Below, piece after piece: positions 1-7,977 of a stretch of DNA of 33,041 nt. The notes under the pieces are model-generated. The model did no database searches, was not told the origin of the DNA, and was given only the letters and a program-made list of their open reading frames with translations. The translations under genes and the position numbers were made by a program. The stretch is from NCBI GenBank assembly GCA_902789415.1, contig CADAOD010000029.1, positions 1 through 33,041 of the forward strand, read 5' to 3'. Origin of the DNA: an uncultured Prevotellaceae bacterium. GTDB taxonomy: Bacteria > Bacteroidota > Bacteroidia > Bacteroidales > Bacteroidaceae. How positions within the stretch are numbered: position 1 is the first letter of the stretch; each line of letters begins with the position of its first letter.

Positions 1-38
1 CGGCGCTCCTGACTCTCAAACTGTACTTTTCTAATCAT
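1..38 (-). CDS. Start of a GGGtGRT-type protein gene (partial)
   Basis: Only the first 12 codons are visible, reading MIRKVQFESQER, before the window ends. A strong AGGAGGA site sits 7 nt upstream of the ATG, unusual for this phylum, so the start is well supported. The gene follows the Fe-S scaffold gene by about 15 nt on the same strand. In Bacteroidota an IscU/NifU-like scaffold is typically followed by a GGGtGRT-family protein, and the visible N-terminus fits my memory of that family. The family name is therefore inferred mainly from context. Confidence 0.55.
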   Translation of the reverse strand, partial: MIRKVQFESQER

Positions 39-45
39 TGTCGTA

Positions 46-52
46 TCCTCCT
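46..52 (-). promoter_or_regulatory. Shine-Dalgarno site AGGAGGA
   Basis: A perfect AGGAGGA on the minus strand, 7 nt before the ATG at 38-36. Most genes in this window lack such a site, so it stands out. It fixes the start of the downstream partial gene. Confidence 0.7.
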
Positions 53-53
53 A

Positions 54-755
54 TTATTCTTTACGTGGGTCAATAGCCTTAACTGCACCCTGCTCCTCGG
101 TTGTGCGACCGTAAGAACCAGTGAACTTCTTCATAGCCTCGTTGGCGTCCATACCATTCTTGATGGCCTCCATCATCTTACCAAGGTGTACATACTCGTA
201 ACCGCAAACCTCGTTGTTAACATCGAGGTACTGCTTTGTGATGTAACCCTCAGTGAGCTCGAGGTAACGTGTACCCTTAGCAACGGTGCCATAGAGTGTA
301 CCAGTCTGTGAACGCAGACCCTTACCCAGGTCCTCAAGACCAGCGCCGATAGCCAGACCGCCCTCAGAGAAAGCACTCTGTGTACGTCCGTAAACAATCT
401 GCAGGAACAGCTCACGCATAGCGGTGTTGATAGCATCGCAAACGAGGTCGGTATTCAGCGCCTCGAGGATTGTCTTACCTGGCAGAATCTCAGAAGCCAT
501 AGCAGCTGAGTGAGTCATACCAGTACAACCGATGGTCTCAACAAGAGCCTCCTGGATAACACCGTCCTTAACGTTCAGGCTCAGCTTGCAGGCACCCTGC
601 TGAGGTGCGCACCAGCCAATACCGTGGGTGTAACCAGAAATTTCCTTGATTTCCTTTACTGCTACCCATTTGCCCTCCTCGGGGATAGGTGCAGGTCCAT
701 GGTAAGCGCCCTTACAAACGCTACACATGTTCTCCACTTCTTTTGAATAAATCAT
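54..755 (-). CDS. Iron-sulfur cluster assembly scaffold, NifU/IscU-like
   Basis: A 233-residue cytosolic protein whose N-terminal half matches the IscU/NifU-N scaffold fold, which holds a nascent Fe-S cluster for transfer to apoproteins. Visible marks are the cysteine in GWCAPQQGAC (about residues 48-55), the GCTGMTHSAAMASE stretch (about 76-89) that corresponds to the IscU 'GCGSAIASSS' loop, and the following GKTILEAL helix. It is longer than IscU (about 130 residues), and the C-terminal third is not a known NifU domain to my eye. A second Met at residue 10 is preceded by GGAG, so the true start could be about 728. It is probably cotranscribed with the GGGtGRT-like gene downstream. Confidence 0.85.
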   Translation of the reverse strand: MIYSKEVENMCSVCKGAYHGPAPIPEEGKWVAVKEIKEISGYTHGIGWCAPQQGACKLSLNVKDGVIQEALVETIGCTGMTHSAAMASEILPGKTILEALNTDLVCDAINTAMRELFLQIVYGRTQSAFSEGGLAIGAGLEDLGKGLRSQTGTLYGTVAKGTRYLELTEGYITKQYLDVNNEVCGYEYVHLGKMMEAIKNGMDANEAMKKFTGSYGRTTEEQGAVKAIDPRKE

Positions 756-764
756 TGATAATAA

Positions 765-778
765 AACATTTAAATGTT
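765..778. repeat. 14-bp perfect palindrome upstream of the Fe-S scaffold gene
   Basis: The sequence AACATTTAAATGTT is a perfect palindrome ending 10 nt before the scaffold start codon. It could be a dimeric regulator site or simple AT-rich chance. No TAnnTTTG promoter box is evident between here and the dcp stop. Confidence 0.4.
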
Positions 779-832
779 AAACAACTCCGATTTAGGGTCT
801 ATCATTTAGGAAATATTAACCAACTAGCAGGT

Positions 833-2923
833 TTACAGACCTCTATACTTCAGGAATCCTGAGGCATCGAGGTTCTTCATGCCGGTAAAGTCGGTAAACA
901 TCTCCATCTGGTCCTTGGTGTTACCACGACTCAGCACCTTCTGGCGGAAGGCATCGCCGGTCTCGGGTTTCAAGGCACCCAGTTTCTCAAAGGTATCGGC
1001 CACGTTGCAAGCCAGCACCTCGGTCCACAGATAGCTGTAGTAACCTGCTGCATAGCCCCCACCCCAAACATGGTTGAAGTAAGATGTGCTATAGCGTGGT
1101 GGAATCTGGGTATCGTAAAGACCGATCTTCTTCAGCGCGTCGATTTCGAACTGCGCAGCGTCGTCGGCTGTAGGAATTTCGTTTGATGCAAGATGGTGCC
1201 AAGCCAAATCCAGACAGGTAGCAGCCAGGTTCTCGCCCAAAGCGTAGGCTGTCTGGAAGTTAATGCTCTTCAGCATCTTCTCCTTCAGGTCGGCAGGCAT
1301 AGGCTCACCGGTAACAGCGTGCTTGGCGTAGTGGTCGAAGATCTCAGGAATCGAGGCGAAGCTCTCGTTAAACTGCGATGGCATCTCCACAAAGTCGCGA
1401 GCCACAGCGGTACCGCTCAAGGTGTTGTAATAACAGTTTGAGAGCATACCGTGCAGGGCATGACCAAACTCATGGAACAGCGTTGTTACCTCGTCCCAGG
1501 TAATCAACGTGGGCTGTCCCTCGGGCGCCTTAGCATAATTAGTTACATTATATATAATAGGCAACTGCTGGCGCAGACCGCTCTGCTTGGCAAAAGCGCT
1601 CATCCAAGCACCGCCACGCTTAGTGGGACGGCGATAAGGATCGCTGTAGAACAAAGCAAGCATCTTGCCGTTCTTATCACGTACCTCAAACACCTTCATG
1701 TCGGGGTGATAAGTAGGCACATCCTTGCGCTGTACAAAGTTCAAGCCGTAAACACGATGAGCAGCGTAGAACACACCGTTCACAATCACGCTGTCGATAT
1801 TAAAGTAAGGCTTTACTTCGTCGTCGCTCAGGTTCAGCATCTCCTGCTTCATCTTAGCCGAATAGTAGAAACGGTCGTAAGGCTGCAACTTAAAGTTGGG
1901 ACCCATCTCCTTGCGGGCATACTCCTCGATGGCCTTGGTCTCGGCCTGGGCCTTTGGTGTGTACTCGGCTATCAGCTGCTTCAGGAAGTTGTACACATTA
2001 TCAGAGTTTTTAGCCATCGTCTTCTCGAGCGAATACGAGGCATAGTTCTTATAGCCCATCAGCTCGGCCTTCTCGGCGCGCAGCTTAGCAATCTCTACTA
2101 CCAGGGGAAAGGTGTTATACTGATCAGAGCCGTCGGCACGATGGCGTGAAGCCTCGAAAACACGGCGACGCAGATCGCGGTTTGCCAAGTTTGTCAGGAT
2201 AGCCTGCTGGGTAGTGTTTACAATCACGATAGCATAAGGTGCCTTACCGCCACGAGTCTCGGCATCCTTTTTGCACTGGGCTATATCAGCATCGCTCAAG
2301 CCCTTCAACTCGTCCTTGCTGTACACCCAAACCACAGCGTTGTTAGTGGCAGCGGGCAGCATGTCGCCCCACAGCTGCTGCAGTTCCGAGATACGCATGT
2401 TAATCTGCATCATGCGCTCCATCTTGGCATCATCCAGCAGTGCACCCGAACGCACAAAGTTCTTATACACCACCTCGGTCAGACGCTTGTCCTCACCCTT
2501 CAGATTCTTAAACTCGTTGTCGTAAACATATTTCACACGTTTAAACAGAGCCTTATTAAATGATATTTCGTTCTCCAGCTCAGTCAGCAGCGGTGTCGAC
2601 TTCTTCTCAGCCTCGGCGATAGCGGGCGTCTTGTGTGCGCTGGCCAATCCCTCGGCTACGTTCAGCCATTTGTCAAGCTCCACCCCACTCTTCTCCAACG
2701 CCAGGATGGTGTTTTTAAAGGTAGGTTTCTGCTTGTTGCTTACAATCTTGTTGATTTCCTGTCGCTTCAGCTTGATAGCCTTCTCGATAGCGGGCAGGTA
2801 ATCGGTTTCCTTAATCTTGCTGAAATCGGGCGCACCTTTAGGCAGTCCGTCAGCGGCAAAAGTTGGCAGCATAACTGCTGCGATACTCATCGTCATGAGT
2901 GTTCTTTTTAAATCCATATTCAT
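833..2923 (-). CDS. dcp: Peptidyl-dipeptidase Dcp, M3 metallopeptidase, exported
   Basis: A 696-residue zinc metallopeptidase that removes C-terminal dipeptides from oligopeptides. The active site is HEFGH at residues 484-488 within TLFHEFGHALHGML. The third zinc ligand is probably Glu513, 29 residues after His484, the spacing I recall for E. coli Dcp. A signal peptide (basic start, then MSIAAVMLPTFAAD) suggests periplasmic action. Length is normal for Dcp. The start codon lies 22 nt after the pyk stop, so it is probably read from the pyk promoter. Confidence 0.95.
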   Translation of the reverse strand: MNMDLKRTLMTMSIAAVMLPTFAADGLPKGAPDFSKIKETDYLPAIEKAIKLKRQEINKIVSNKQKPTFKNTILALEKSGVELDKWLNVAEGLASAHKTPAIAEAEKKSTPLLTELENEISFNKALFKRVKYVYDNEFKNLKGEDKRLTEVVYKNFVRSGALLDDAKMERMMQINMRISELQQLWGDMLPAATNNAVVWVYSKDELKGLSDADIAQCKKDAETRGGKAPYAIVIVNTTQQAILTNLANRDLRRRVFEASRHRADGSDQYNTFPLVVEIAKLRAEKAELMGYKNYASYSLEKTMAKNSDNVYNFLKQLIAEYTPKAQAETKAIEEYARKEMGPNFKLQPYDRFYYSAKMKQEMLNLSDDEVKPYFNIDSVIVNGVFYAAHRVYGLNFVQRKDVPTYHPDMKVFEVRDKNGKMLALFYSDPYRRPTKRGGAWMSAFAKQSGLRQQLPIIYNVTNYAKAPEGQPTLITWDEVTTLFHEFGHALHGMLSNCYYNTLSGTAVARDFVEMPSQFNESFASIPEIFDHYAKHAVTGEPMPADLKEKMLKSINFQTAYALGENLAATCLDLAWHHLASNEIPTADDAAQFEIDALKKIGLYDTQIPPRYSTSYFNHVWGGGYAAGYYSYLWTEVLACNVADTFEKLGALKPETGDAFRQKVLSRGNTKDQMEMFTDFTGMKNLDASGFLKYRGL

Positions 2924-2945
2924 TAATGCTAGTTTAAAGTAAAGT

Positions 2946-4391
2946 CTATTTGTTTGAGTGTGGCAGGTGGAACTTATACTGATTAGTCATCACCTCCTTC
3001 ACAGTGTTAATCTCCAGGAACTTGGTACCACCTCCCTCGCCGATGTTTCCGCTCAGGTAGGCAATCTTGTCGACATCCTGCACATAACCCTTCTGGCGCA
3101 GCATGCGTACAGCCGCATGGAACAGCACCTCGTTATCAATATGTCCCTTCTGATATACAGGAATCACACCGTACGACAGGTTCAGCAGTCGCTGCAGCTT
3201 ATCGTGGTAGCAGATAGCCAGCACAGGGTTAGGACCACGGAATGCAGCCAGGTTACGAGCGGTGTCGCCCGAGCTGGCATCAGTGATGATACCCTTTACA
3301 CCCAGTTTCTCGGTAGCCTCGATAGCCGAGTGAGCCATAAACTCACGGATGTCGCAGTTAGGCGACATGGGCACCTCGATATCATTCTCGCGCATCTTAT
3401 CCTTCTCGGCCTGCTCGGCGATAGCCGCCATAGTGCGTACAGCCTCTACAGGATATTTTCCGCTGGCAGTCTCGCCGCTCAGCATCAGCGCATCGGTACG
3501 ATAGTAGATAGCGTTAGCGATATCAGTAACCTCGGCACGTGTGGGTCGAGGGTTATTAATCATAGTATGAAGCATTTGTGTAGCTACGATTACCGGCTTC
3601 TTAGCGCGAACGCACTTGCGGATAATCTGTCGCTGAATACCAGGAATACGCTCGATGGGCACCTCGATACCCAGATCGCCACGAGCAATCATGATACCAT
3701 ACGAAGCCTCGATAATCTCGTCGATATTATCCACGCCTTCCTGATTCTCGATTTTCGAGATAATCTTGATGTCGCTGTTGTAGGCATCCAAGATAGCCTG
3801 CACGGCACGCACGTCGGCAGCCGAGCGCACAAAGCTGTGGGCAATAAAGTCGATATCCTGATCGATAGCCAGCTTAATGTTCTTGCGGTCCTTCTCAGTC
3901 AGTGTTGGCAGCGCGATGTGTACACCAGGCACGTTCACACTCTTATGCGAACCCAGCACACCATCGTTCTGTACCTGTGCGATTACAGCAGGTCCGTTAA
4001 TACCAATCACCTTCATGTCGAGCGCGCCATCGTCGAACAGGATGTGGCAACCCTCGTGCACGTCGGCGGCAAAGTCGGCATACGACAGGTTAATGATGTC
4101 GTGCGTAGTATCCATTTCGGGGCGTCCGAAAATCTTCACCACATCACCTGTTTTATAGGGGATGGGTTCAGGGCATCCGGTAGTACGCACCTCTGGACCT
4201 TTGGTATCAATCAAGATACCAATATGGTGGCTCACGCTACGCACATTATTAATAATGTTTTTAATACCCTGCTCATCGGCATGAGCCGTGTTCATTCTTA
4301 CCACATTCATGCCTGCCTCAAAAAGACTGCGAATGAAATCCTGATCACATCTTCTGTCACTAATGCTAGCTACAATTTTTGTCTGCTTCAT
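2946..4391 (-). CDS. pyk: Pyruvate kinase
   Basis: Catalyses phosphoenolpyruvate plus ADP to pyruvate plus ATP, the last step of glycolysis. The protein is about 481 residues, the usual bacterial length. Visible marks are the N-terminal TKIVASISDRRCD, GMNVVRMNTAHAD, IDTKGPEVRT, and the nucleotide/metal block SKIENQEGVDNIDEI...IMIARGDLGIE, followed by KPVIVATQML and RAEVTDIANAI. An in-frame ATG exists at 4418 but falls inside the promoter -7 box, so the start at 4391 is preferred. dcp follows 22 nt downstream. Confidence 0.96.
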   Translation of the reverse strand: MKQTKIVASISDRRCDQDFIRSLFEAGMNVVRMNTAHADEQGIKNIINNVRSVSHHIGILIDTKGPEVRTTGCPEPIPYKTGDVVKIFGRPEMDTTHDIINLSYADFAADVHEGCHILFDDGALDMKVIGINGPAVIAQVQNDGVLGSHKSVNVPGVHIALPTLTEKDRKNIKLAIDQDIDFIAHSFVRSAADVRAVQAILDAYNSDIKIISKIENQEGVDNIDEIIEASYGIMIARGDLGIEVPIERIPGIQRQIIRKCVRAKKPVIVATQMLHTMINNPRPTRAEVTDIANAIYYRTDALMLSGETASGKYPVEAVRTMAAIAEQAEKDKMRENDIEVPMSPNCDIREFMAHSAIEATEKLGVKGIITDASSGDTARNLAAFRGPNPVLAICYHDKLQRLLNLSYGVIPVYQKGHIDNEVLFHAAVRMLRQKGYVQDVDKIAYLSGNIGEGGGTKFLEINTVKEVMTNQYKFHLPHSNK

Positions 4392-4415
4392 GTTATTTTT
4401 CGTTCTTTTGTGCTG

Positions 4416-4423
4416 CAAAGATA
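4416..4423 (-). promoter_or_regulatory. Promoter -7 box TATCTTTG for pyk
   Basis: Matches the Bacteroidota TAnnTTTG consensus, 25 nt upstream of the pyk ATG at 4391. No clear -33 TTTG is seen at the ideal distance. Confidence 0.65.
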
Positions 4424-4506
4424 CAAAAAAACGACCAAAAAGCGGTGATTTTTGTGATTTTTTGAAAAAAAAACGAGAAATATTTTCGTAATCGGCTGAA
4501 AATTAG

Positions 4507-4514
4507 TAACTTTG
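4507..4514 (+). promoter_or_regulatory. Promoter -7 box TAACTTTG for the HU gene
   Basis: Consensus TAnnTTTG, 72 nt upstream of the HU-family ATG. A TTTTC at about 4483-4487 is a weak -33 candidate at about 20 nt spacing. It is divergent from the pyk promoter. Confidence 0.7.
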
Positions 4515-4585
4515 CAGTCCGAAATCGAAGAATTTCGAGATTACACATTATTAATATATAAAAAGAGAAAAGAAACAGATAAGAA

Positions 4586-4861
4586 ATGACAAAGGCAGAA
4601 ATCATCAACAGAATTGCTGAAGAGACCGGCCTGGCTAAGAAAGATGTAGCCATCTCAGTAGAGGCTTTTATGGAGTGCATCCGCGAGAGTCTTGCTGAAA
4701 AGAAGGATAATGTATACCTTCGTGGCTTCGGTACTTTCGTAGTTAAGCGTCGTGCTCAGAAGACCGCCCGCAACATCTCTAAGAATACCACATTGGTAAT
4801 CGAGGCTCACGACTATCCAGCCTTCAAGCCCTCGAAGAGTTTTATTGAAAAAATGAAGTAA
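4586..4861 (+). CDS. HU/IHF-family DNA-binding protein
   Basis: A 91-residue nucleoid protein that bends and compacts DNA as a dimer. It begins MTKAEIINRIAEETGL, the typical HU helix 1, and contains the core turn YLRGFGTFVVKRRAQKTARN. This is followed by the arm and TLVIEAHDYPAFKPSKSF near the C-terminus, where the Pro that intercalates in DNA is expected. Full-length single-domain member. A very small basic peptide gene follows 23 nt downstream and probably shares the transcript. Confidence 0.95.
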   Translation: MTKAEIINRIAEETGLAKKDVAISVEAFMECIRESLAEKKDNVYLRGFGTFVVKRRAQKTARNISKNTTLVIEAHDYPAFKPSKSFIEKMK

Positions 4862-4884
4862 TTAACATTATAAATTTAAGTATT

Positions 4885-4974
4885 ATGCCAAACGGAAAGA
4901 AAAAGAAGGGCCACAAGATGGCTACTCACAAGCGTAAGAAGCGCCTGCGCAAGAATCGTCATAAGAGCAAGTAA
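4885..4974 (+). CDS. 29-residue very basic peptide, possible ribosomal small protein
   Basis: Reading from the ATG gives 29 residues, beginning MPNGKKKKGHKMATHKRKKR and ending LRKNRHKSK. More than half the residues are Lys, Arg or His and none is acidic. The central pattern KM-x2-HKRKKRLRK resembles the short mS38/COX24-type C-terminal motif found in tiny bacterial ribosome-associated proteins. That resemblance is from memory. Base composition and codon use match the highly expressed HU gene upstream, and a hairpin terminator follows at 5009-5057. I infer an RNA or ribosome-binding role. Confidence 0.75.
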   Translation: MPNGKKKKGHKMATHKRKKRLRKNRHKSK

Positions 4975-5008
4975 ATCTTGATCCTCTGTGACCAATGGTA
5001 AAGAAATG

Positions 5009-5057
5009 AAAGGAGTGTGTCTTGCTAATCCCTCAAGGAGAGCGGCACACCCTTTTT
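5009..5057 (+). terminator. Hairpin terminator after the HU/basic-peptide transcript
   Basis: AAAGGAGTGTG (5009-5019) pairs with CACACCCTTT (5046-5055) with one bulged A, followed by TT. A shorter CTTG/CAAG pair lies in the loop. The hairpin ends about 55 nt before the RNase gene, so it could also act as a leader structure. Confidence 0.6.
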
Positions 5058-5111
5058 AGTACAAACGAGACATCCCGTCAGAAATTAAGGAACAATTAAG
5101 GAGAAAAGACA

Positions 5112-6686
5112 ATGACAAGTGAAGTTATCATTGATGTGCAACCAAAGGACATTAGCATTGCCCTGCTCGAGGATAAGCAGTTGGTAGAGTACCAGCAGGA
5201 GCAGCGCACAGCCTCGTTCTCGGTGGGCAACATTTATGTGGCAAAAGTTAAGAAACTGATGCCAGGACTTAACGCTTGTTTCGTTGATGTCGGTGCCGAA
5301 CGTGTTGCATTCCTGCATTATCTCGACTTGGGAACTCAATTTAACTCTTACGAGAAATATCTGAAACAGGTAGTGAGCGACCGCAAGAAGCTCTACCCTA
5401 TCCAGAAAGCCCACATCCAGCCAGAACTTAAGAAAGATGGCAGCATTGCCAACACCTTGAAGGTTGGTCAGGAAATACTGGTACAAATTGTAAAGGAACC
5501 TATTAACACCAAGGGCCCCCGCCTCACCTGCGAGTTGAGCTTTGCCGGCCGTTATCTGGTACTTATTCCTTTCGAGGACGGTGTTTCTGTTTCGACCAAA
5601 ATCAAGAAGGGCGAAGAACGTAGCCGACTGAAACAGCTTATTCAGAGCATCAAACCCAAGAATTTCGGTGTTATTGTACGTACAGTAGCCGAAGGTAAGC
5701 GCGCAGCTGAACTTGATGCCGAGCTGAAGATTCTGTTGAAGCGTTGGGAAGATGTGATTAGCAAAGTACAGAAAACCACAGAGCGCCCACAACTCTGCTT
5801 CGAGGAGGAAAGCCGAGCCGTAGCTCTGTTACGCGATCTCTTCAATCCCACTTACGACGGCATCCATGTAAACGACAGCGGCATCTACGACGAAATCAAG
5901 AACTATCTGGGACTCATCGCACCCGAAAAGAAGGACATCGTGAAGCTCTATAACGGCACGGTACCCATTTTTGATAATTTCGATGTAACCAAGCAACTCA
6001 AGTCGGGCTTTGGAAAAACGGTAAACTACAAACATGGTGCTTATCTGATTATCGAACACACAGAGGCCATGCATGTAGTGGATGTTAATAGCGGTACGCG
6101 AATCAAGAAAGAGAACAACCAGGAGGCCAACGCCCTCGAAACCAACCTCGGAGCTGCCGACGAGCTGGCACGCCAGCTGCGACTCCGTGATATGGGTGGT
6201 ATCATCATTGTCGACTTTATCGACATGAAGTTACCCGAGGATCGCCAGCTGCTCTACGAGCGCATGTGCAAGAACATGCAGAAGGATAGAGCCAAGCACA
6301 ATATCCTGCCCCTTTCTAAGTTCGGACTCATGCAGATTACCCGTCAGCGCGTTCGCCCTGCTATGAATGTGAACGTCGAGGAAACCTGCCCCACTTGTTT
6401 CGGTAAAGGCACTATCAAGTCGAGCATATTGTTCACTGATACCCTCGAGAGTAAGATTGATACCCTTGTAAATAAGATAGGTATGCGAAAGTTCTATCTG
6501 CACGTTCATCCTTACGTTGCCGCCTACATTAATCAAGGCTTATTCAGCCTCAAGATGAAGTGGCAAATGAAGTACGGACTGGGCGTACGGGTCATCCCCT
6601 CGCAGAAACTGGCTTTCCTTCAGTACGAGTTCTACGATGCCGACAGGCAGTATATCGACATGAAGGAAGAAATCGAAACAAAGTAA
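5112..6686 (+). CDS. rng: Ribonuclease E/G family endoribonuclease
   Basis: A 524-residue single-strand-specific endoribonuclease for RNA processing and decay. An S1-like RNA-binding domain occupies about residues 30-130 (SVGNIYVAKVKKLMPGLNA). The catalytic metal-binding aspartates are Asp324 in HVVDVNSGT and Asp368 in IIIVDFIDMK, and the zinc-link CxxC is Cys426/Cys429 in ETCPTCFGKG. There is no long C-terminal scaffold, so it is RNase G-sized. An AAGGAG site lies 8 nt before the ATG. A glycosyltransferase gene begins 22 nt downstream. Confidence 0.95.
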   Translation: MTSEVIIDVQPKDISIALLEDKQLVEYQQEQRTASFSVGNIYVAKVKKLMPGLNACFVDVGAERVAFLHYLDLGTQFNSYEKYLKQVVSDRKKLYPIQKAHIQPELKKDGSIANTLKVGQEILVQIVKEPINTKGPRLTCELSFAGRYLVLIPFEDGVSVSTKIKKGEERSRLKQLIQSIKPKNFGVIVRTVAEGKRAAELDAELKILLKRWEDVISKVQKTTERPQLCFEEESRAVALLRDLFNPTYDGIHVNDSGIYDEIKNYLGLIAPEKKDIVKLYNGTVPIFDNFDVTKQLKSGFGKTVNYKHGAYLIIEHTEAMHVVDVNSGTRIKKENNQEANALETNLGAADELARQLRLRDMGGIIIVDFIDMKLPEDRQLLYERMCKNMQKDRAKHNILPLSKFGLMQITRQRVRPAMNVNVEETCPTCFGKGTIKSSILFTDTLESKIDTLVNKIGMRKFYLHVHPYVAAYINQGLFSLKMKWQMKYGLGVRVIPSQKLAFLQYEFYDADRQYIDMKEEIETK

Positions 6687-6708
6687 TAAAACTCTTATAT
6701 CGAAGTCT

Positions 6709-7893
6709 ATGTTTACACTAAAAACCTTATTCTGGGCTATGTTGCTCATAGTATTCTACACCTACTTAGGTTACGGAATTCTATTATACATTATCCTCAG
6801 GCTAAAACGGCTTTTTGCGGGCGCCCCCCGCAAAGCCGCTGTGCCTGCCGATGCCGACCTGCCCACCATCACCCTGCTTATTTGTGCTTATAACGAAGAA
6901 GATGTGGTGGCCGAGAAGATGGCCAACACCTTAGCTATCGATTACCCGCGCGAAAAATTCCGCATCATGTGGGTTACTGATGGTAGCACCGATAACACAA
7001 ACCAGTTGCTTAAGGCCTACCCCGAGGTTGATGTGGTGTTCAGTCCAGAGCGCCGCGGCAAAACGGCAGCCCTCAAGCACGGCTTGCAGGAACTCAAAAC
7101 CCGCTACGTAGCCTTTACCGATGCCAATACCATGATTAATCCCGGCGCCATGAAGGAGATTGCCCGTTTGTTTACCGACCCCACCGTAGGTTGCGTGTCG
7201 GGCGAGAAACGCGTGGCTGCCCGCAAGGAGGGTCAGATGGCAGCCGAGGGCGAAGGTCTTTACTGGCGTTACGAGAGTACTCTTAAGCGATGGGACAGCG
7301 AACTCTTCTCGGCCATGGGTGCCGCCGGCGAGCTTTACGCCATCGATCCCCAGCTGGTTCGCGACGTACCCAACAACGCCCTACTCGACGATTTCATGAT
7401 GTCAATGTACATCGTACAGGATGGCAAGCGCATCGCCTACACCGCCGACGCCTACGCGCAGGAGTACGGTTCGGCCAACATTTTCGAGGAAAGTAAACGC
7501 AAGCGCCGTATCGCAGCTGGCGGCTTGCAAAGCATCTGGTGGTTGCGCAGTTTGCTCAACCCCATCAAGTACCCACTGGTAAGCTTCCAGTACATCAGTC
7601 ACCGTGTACTACGTTGGAGCGTTACTCCAATTGCTATGGTTATCTTACTGGGTAGCAACGTATTACTTTCGGTAATGCGTGCAGGTTTGTTCTACGATAT
7701 CATGTTAGCGCTGCAGTTGCTGTTCTACTTGTCGGCCTTTTTCGGCTGGCTGTTGGCCCGTCACGGCGTTAAGAACAAGCTGCTCTACACCGCCTACTAT
7801 TTTGTGTTTATGAACCTGAATGTTTTCCGCGGAATGGCCTACCTCAGCAACCATAACCAAAGTGGTGCATGGGAAAAAGCCAAAAGAAGTTGA
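6709..7893 (+). CDS. Membrane glycosyltransferase, family GT2
   Basis: A 394-residue inner-membrane processive-type glycosyltransferase. One membrane segment is at about residues 8-30. The GT-A domain follows, with ICAYNEED, Asp91 in VTDGST, Asp138 in TDAN, Asp227/228 in LLDDF (base region) and an RKRRI motif at 264-268 corresponding to (Q/R)xxRW. Two to three membrane segments lie at about 306-376. The architecture resembles synthases of beta-linked polysaccharides such as poly-GlcNAc, but the sugar and acceptor cannot be read from sequence. It probably shares the rng transcript (22-nt gap). Confidence 0.9.
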   Translation: MFTLKTLFWAMLLIVFYTYLGYGILLYIILRLKRLFAGAPRKAAVPADADLPTITLLICAYNEEDVVAEKMANTLAIDYPREKFRIMWVTDGSTDNTNQLLKAYPEVDVVFSPERRGKTAALKHGLQELKTRYVAFTDANTMINPGAMKEIARLFTDPTVGCVSGEKRVAARKEGQMAAEGEGLYWRYESTLKRWDSELFSAMGAAGELYAIDPQLVRDVPNNALLDDFMMSMYIVQDGKRIAYTADAYAQEYGSANIFEESKRKRRIAAGGLQSIWWLRSLLNPIKYPLVSFQYISHRVLRWSVTPIAMVILLGSNVLLSVMRAGLFYDIMLALQLLFYLSAFFGWLLARHGVKNKLLYTAYYFVFMNLNVFRGMAYLSNHNQSGAWEKAKRS

Positions 7894-7921
7894 ATTTTTT
7901 GCAAAATTCTTTCATTTTTCT

Positions 7922-7951
7922 TTTGTGTTTACAAAAAAAGCATTACCTTTG
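7922..7951 (+). promoter_or_regulatory. Bacteroidota promoter for the hybrid kinase gene
   Basis: TTTG at 7922-7925 and TACCTTTG at 7944-7951 with an 18-nt spacer. The -7 box ends 26 nt before the kinase ATG at 7978. Confidence 0.75.
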
Positions 7952-7977
7952 TAGCCAAATAGTGATTTGATGAACCT

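Noticed and set aside
2958-4448. 496-residue open frame on the plus strand opposite pyruvate kinase
   Set aside because: It is the antisense shadow of a clear pyk gene; its translation is His/Leu-rich without any domain pattern.
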